From Maribacter sp. (GTDB taxonomy: Bacteria > Bacteroidota > Bacteroidia > Flavobacteriales > Flavobacteriaceae): DNA of 5,850 nt. The stretch spans positions 1 to 5,850 of the forward strand of contig JAHHKH010000349.1 of assembly GCA_018679695.1 (NCBI GenBank), given 5' to 3'. How positions within the stretch are numbered: position 1 is the first letter of the stretch; every line of letters starts with the position of its first letter. Below the pieces are notes generated by a model, which searched no databases, was not told where the DNA came from, and was given only the letters and a program-made list of their open reading frames with translations. Both the position numbers and the translations under genes were made by a program. Shown in pieces: positions 5,836 to 5,850 of the stretch.

Positions 5836-5850
5836 ATGCTAAGACAAGTC
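5836..5850 (+). CDS. Possible start of a further gene (3' partial, five codons)
   Basis: ATG at 5836 opens MLRQV and runs out of the window. The only support is position: it lies about 30 bases after the predicted transcription start from the TAAATTTG box and beyond the hairpin that closes the previous gene. The product cannot be named, and the start is uncertain because too little sequence is visible. Confidence 0.3.

Overview
The window looks like chromosome of a marine-type Flavobacteriaceae bacterium (phylum Bacteroidota). Three things support this. The first gene ends in a type IX secretion (T9SS) type A sorting domain. The two best promoter candidates are the Bacteroidota -7 box TAnnTTTG. 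Starts lack Shine-Dalgarno sequences, and the best one has an A-rich leader instead. The DNA is AT-rich. All convincing genes are on the + strand; genus cannot be given from sequence alone.

Layout. (1) 1-3684 is the 3' part of a very large secreted protein: the C-terminal half of a subtilisin-like (S8) catalytic domain with a beta-sandwich inserted in it, a TIG-like module, four or five MBG-type beta modules, a conserved-looking Cys module and the T9SS tail. Within the second MBG module sits an unusual insert of 19 hexapeptides of consensus [LIV]-[SP]-L-V-N-G. The gene start and the catalytic Asp and His lie upstream of the window. (2) 3776-4390 encodes a 204-residue membrane protein that resembles the Pycsar effector family (PycTM, formerly DUF5706). 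No pyrimidine cyclase gene is visible beside it. (3) 4391-5086 is a 696-bp stretch without a convincing gene. It holds inverted repeats, a short hairpin, coding-like fragments on the minus strand and, at its right end, a promoter plus A-rich leader. (4) 5087-5686 encodes a 199-residue, very acidic, exported-looking protein made of four 36-residue repeats with the signature FDTxxYLPxGFNxY. A hairpin follows it. (5) 5687-5850 carries a second TAnnTTTG promoter and probably the first five codons of another gene running out of the window.

The genes do not form an obvious pathway. The protease is a cell-surface or secreted T9SS cargo, the PycTM-like protein would be an inner-membrane anti-phage effector, and the repeat protein has its own promoter and terminator and looks like a single-gene unit. 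The observations most worth following are the hexapeptide array splitting an MBG domain, the apparently orphan Pycsar-type effector, and the undescribed acidic 36-residue repeat protein.
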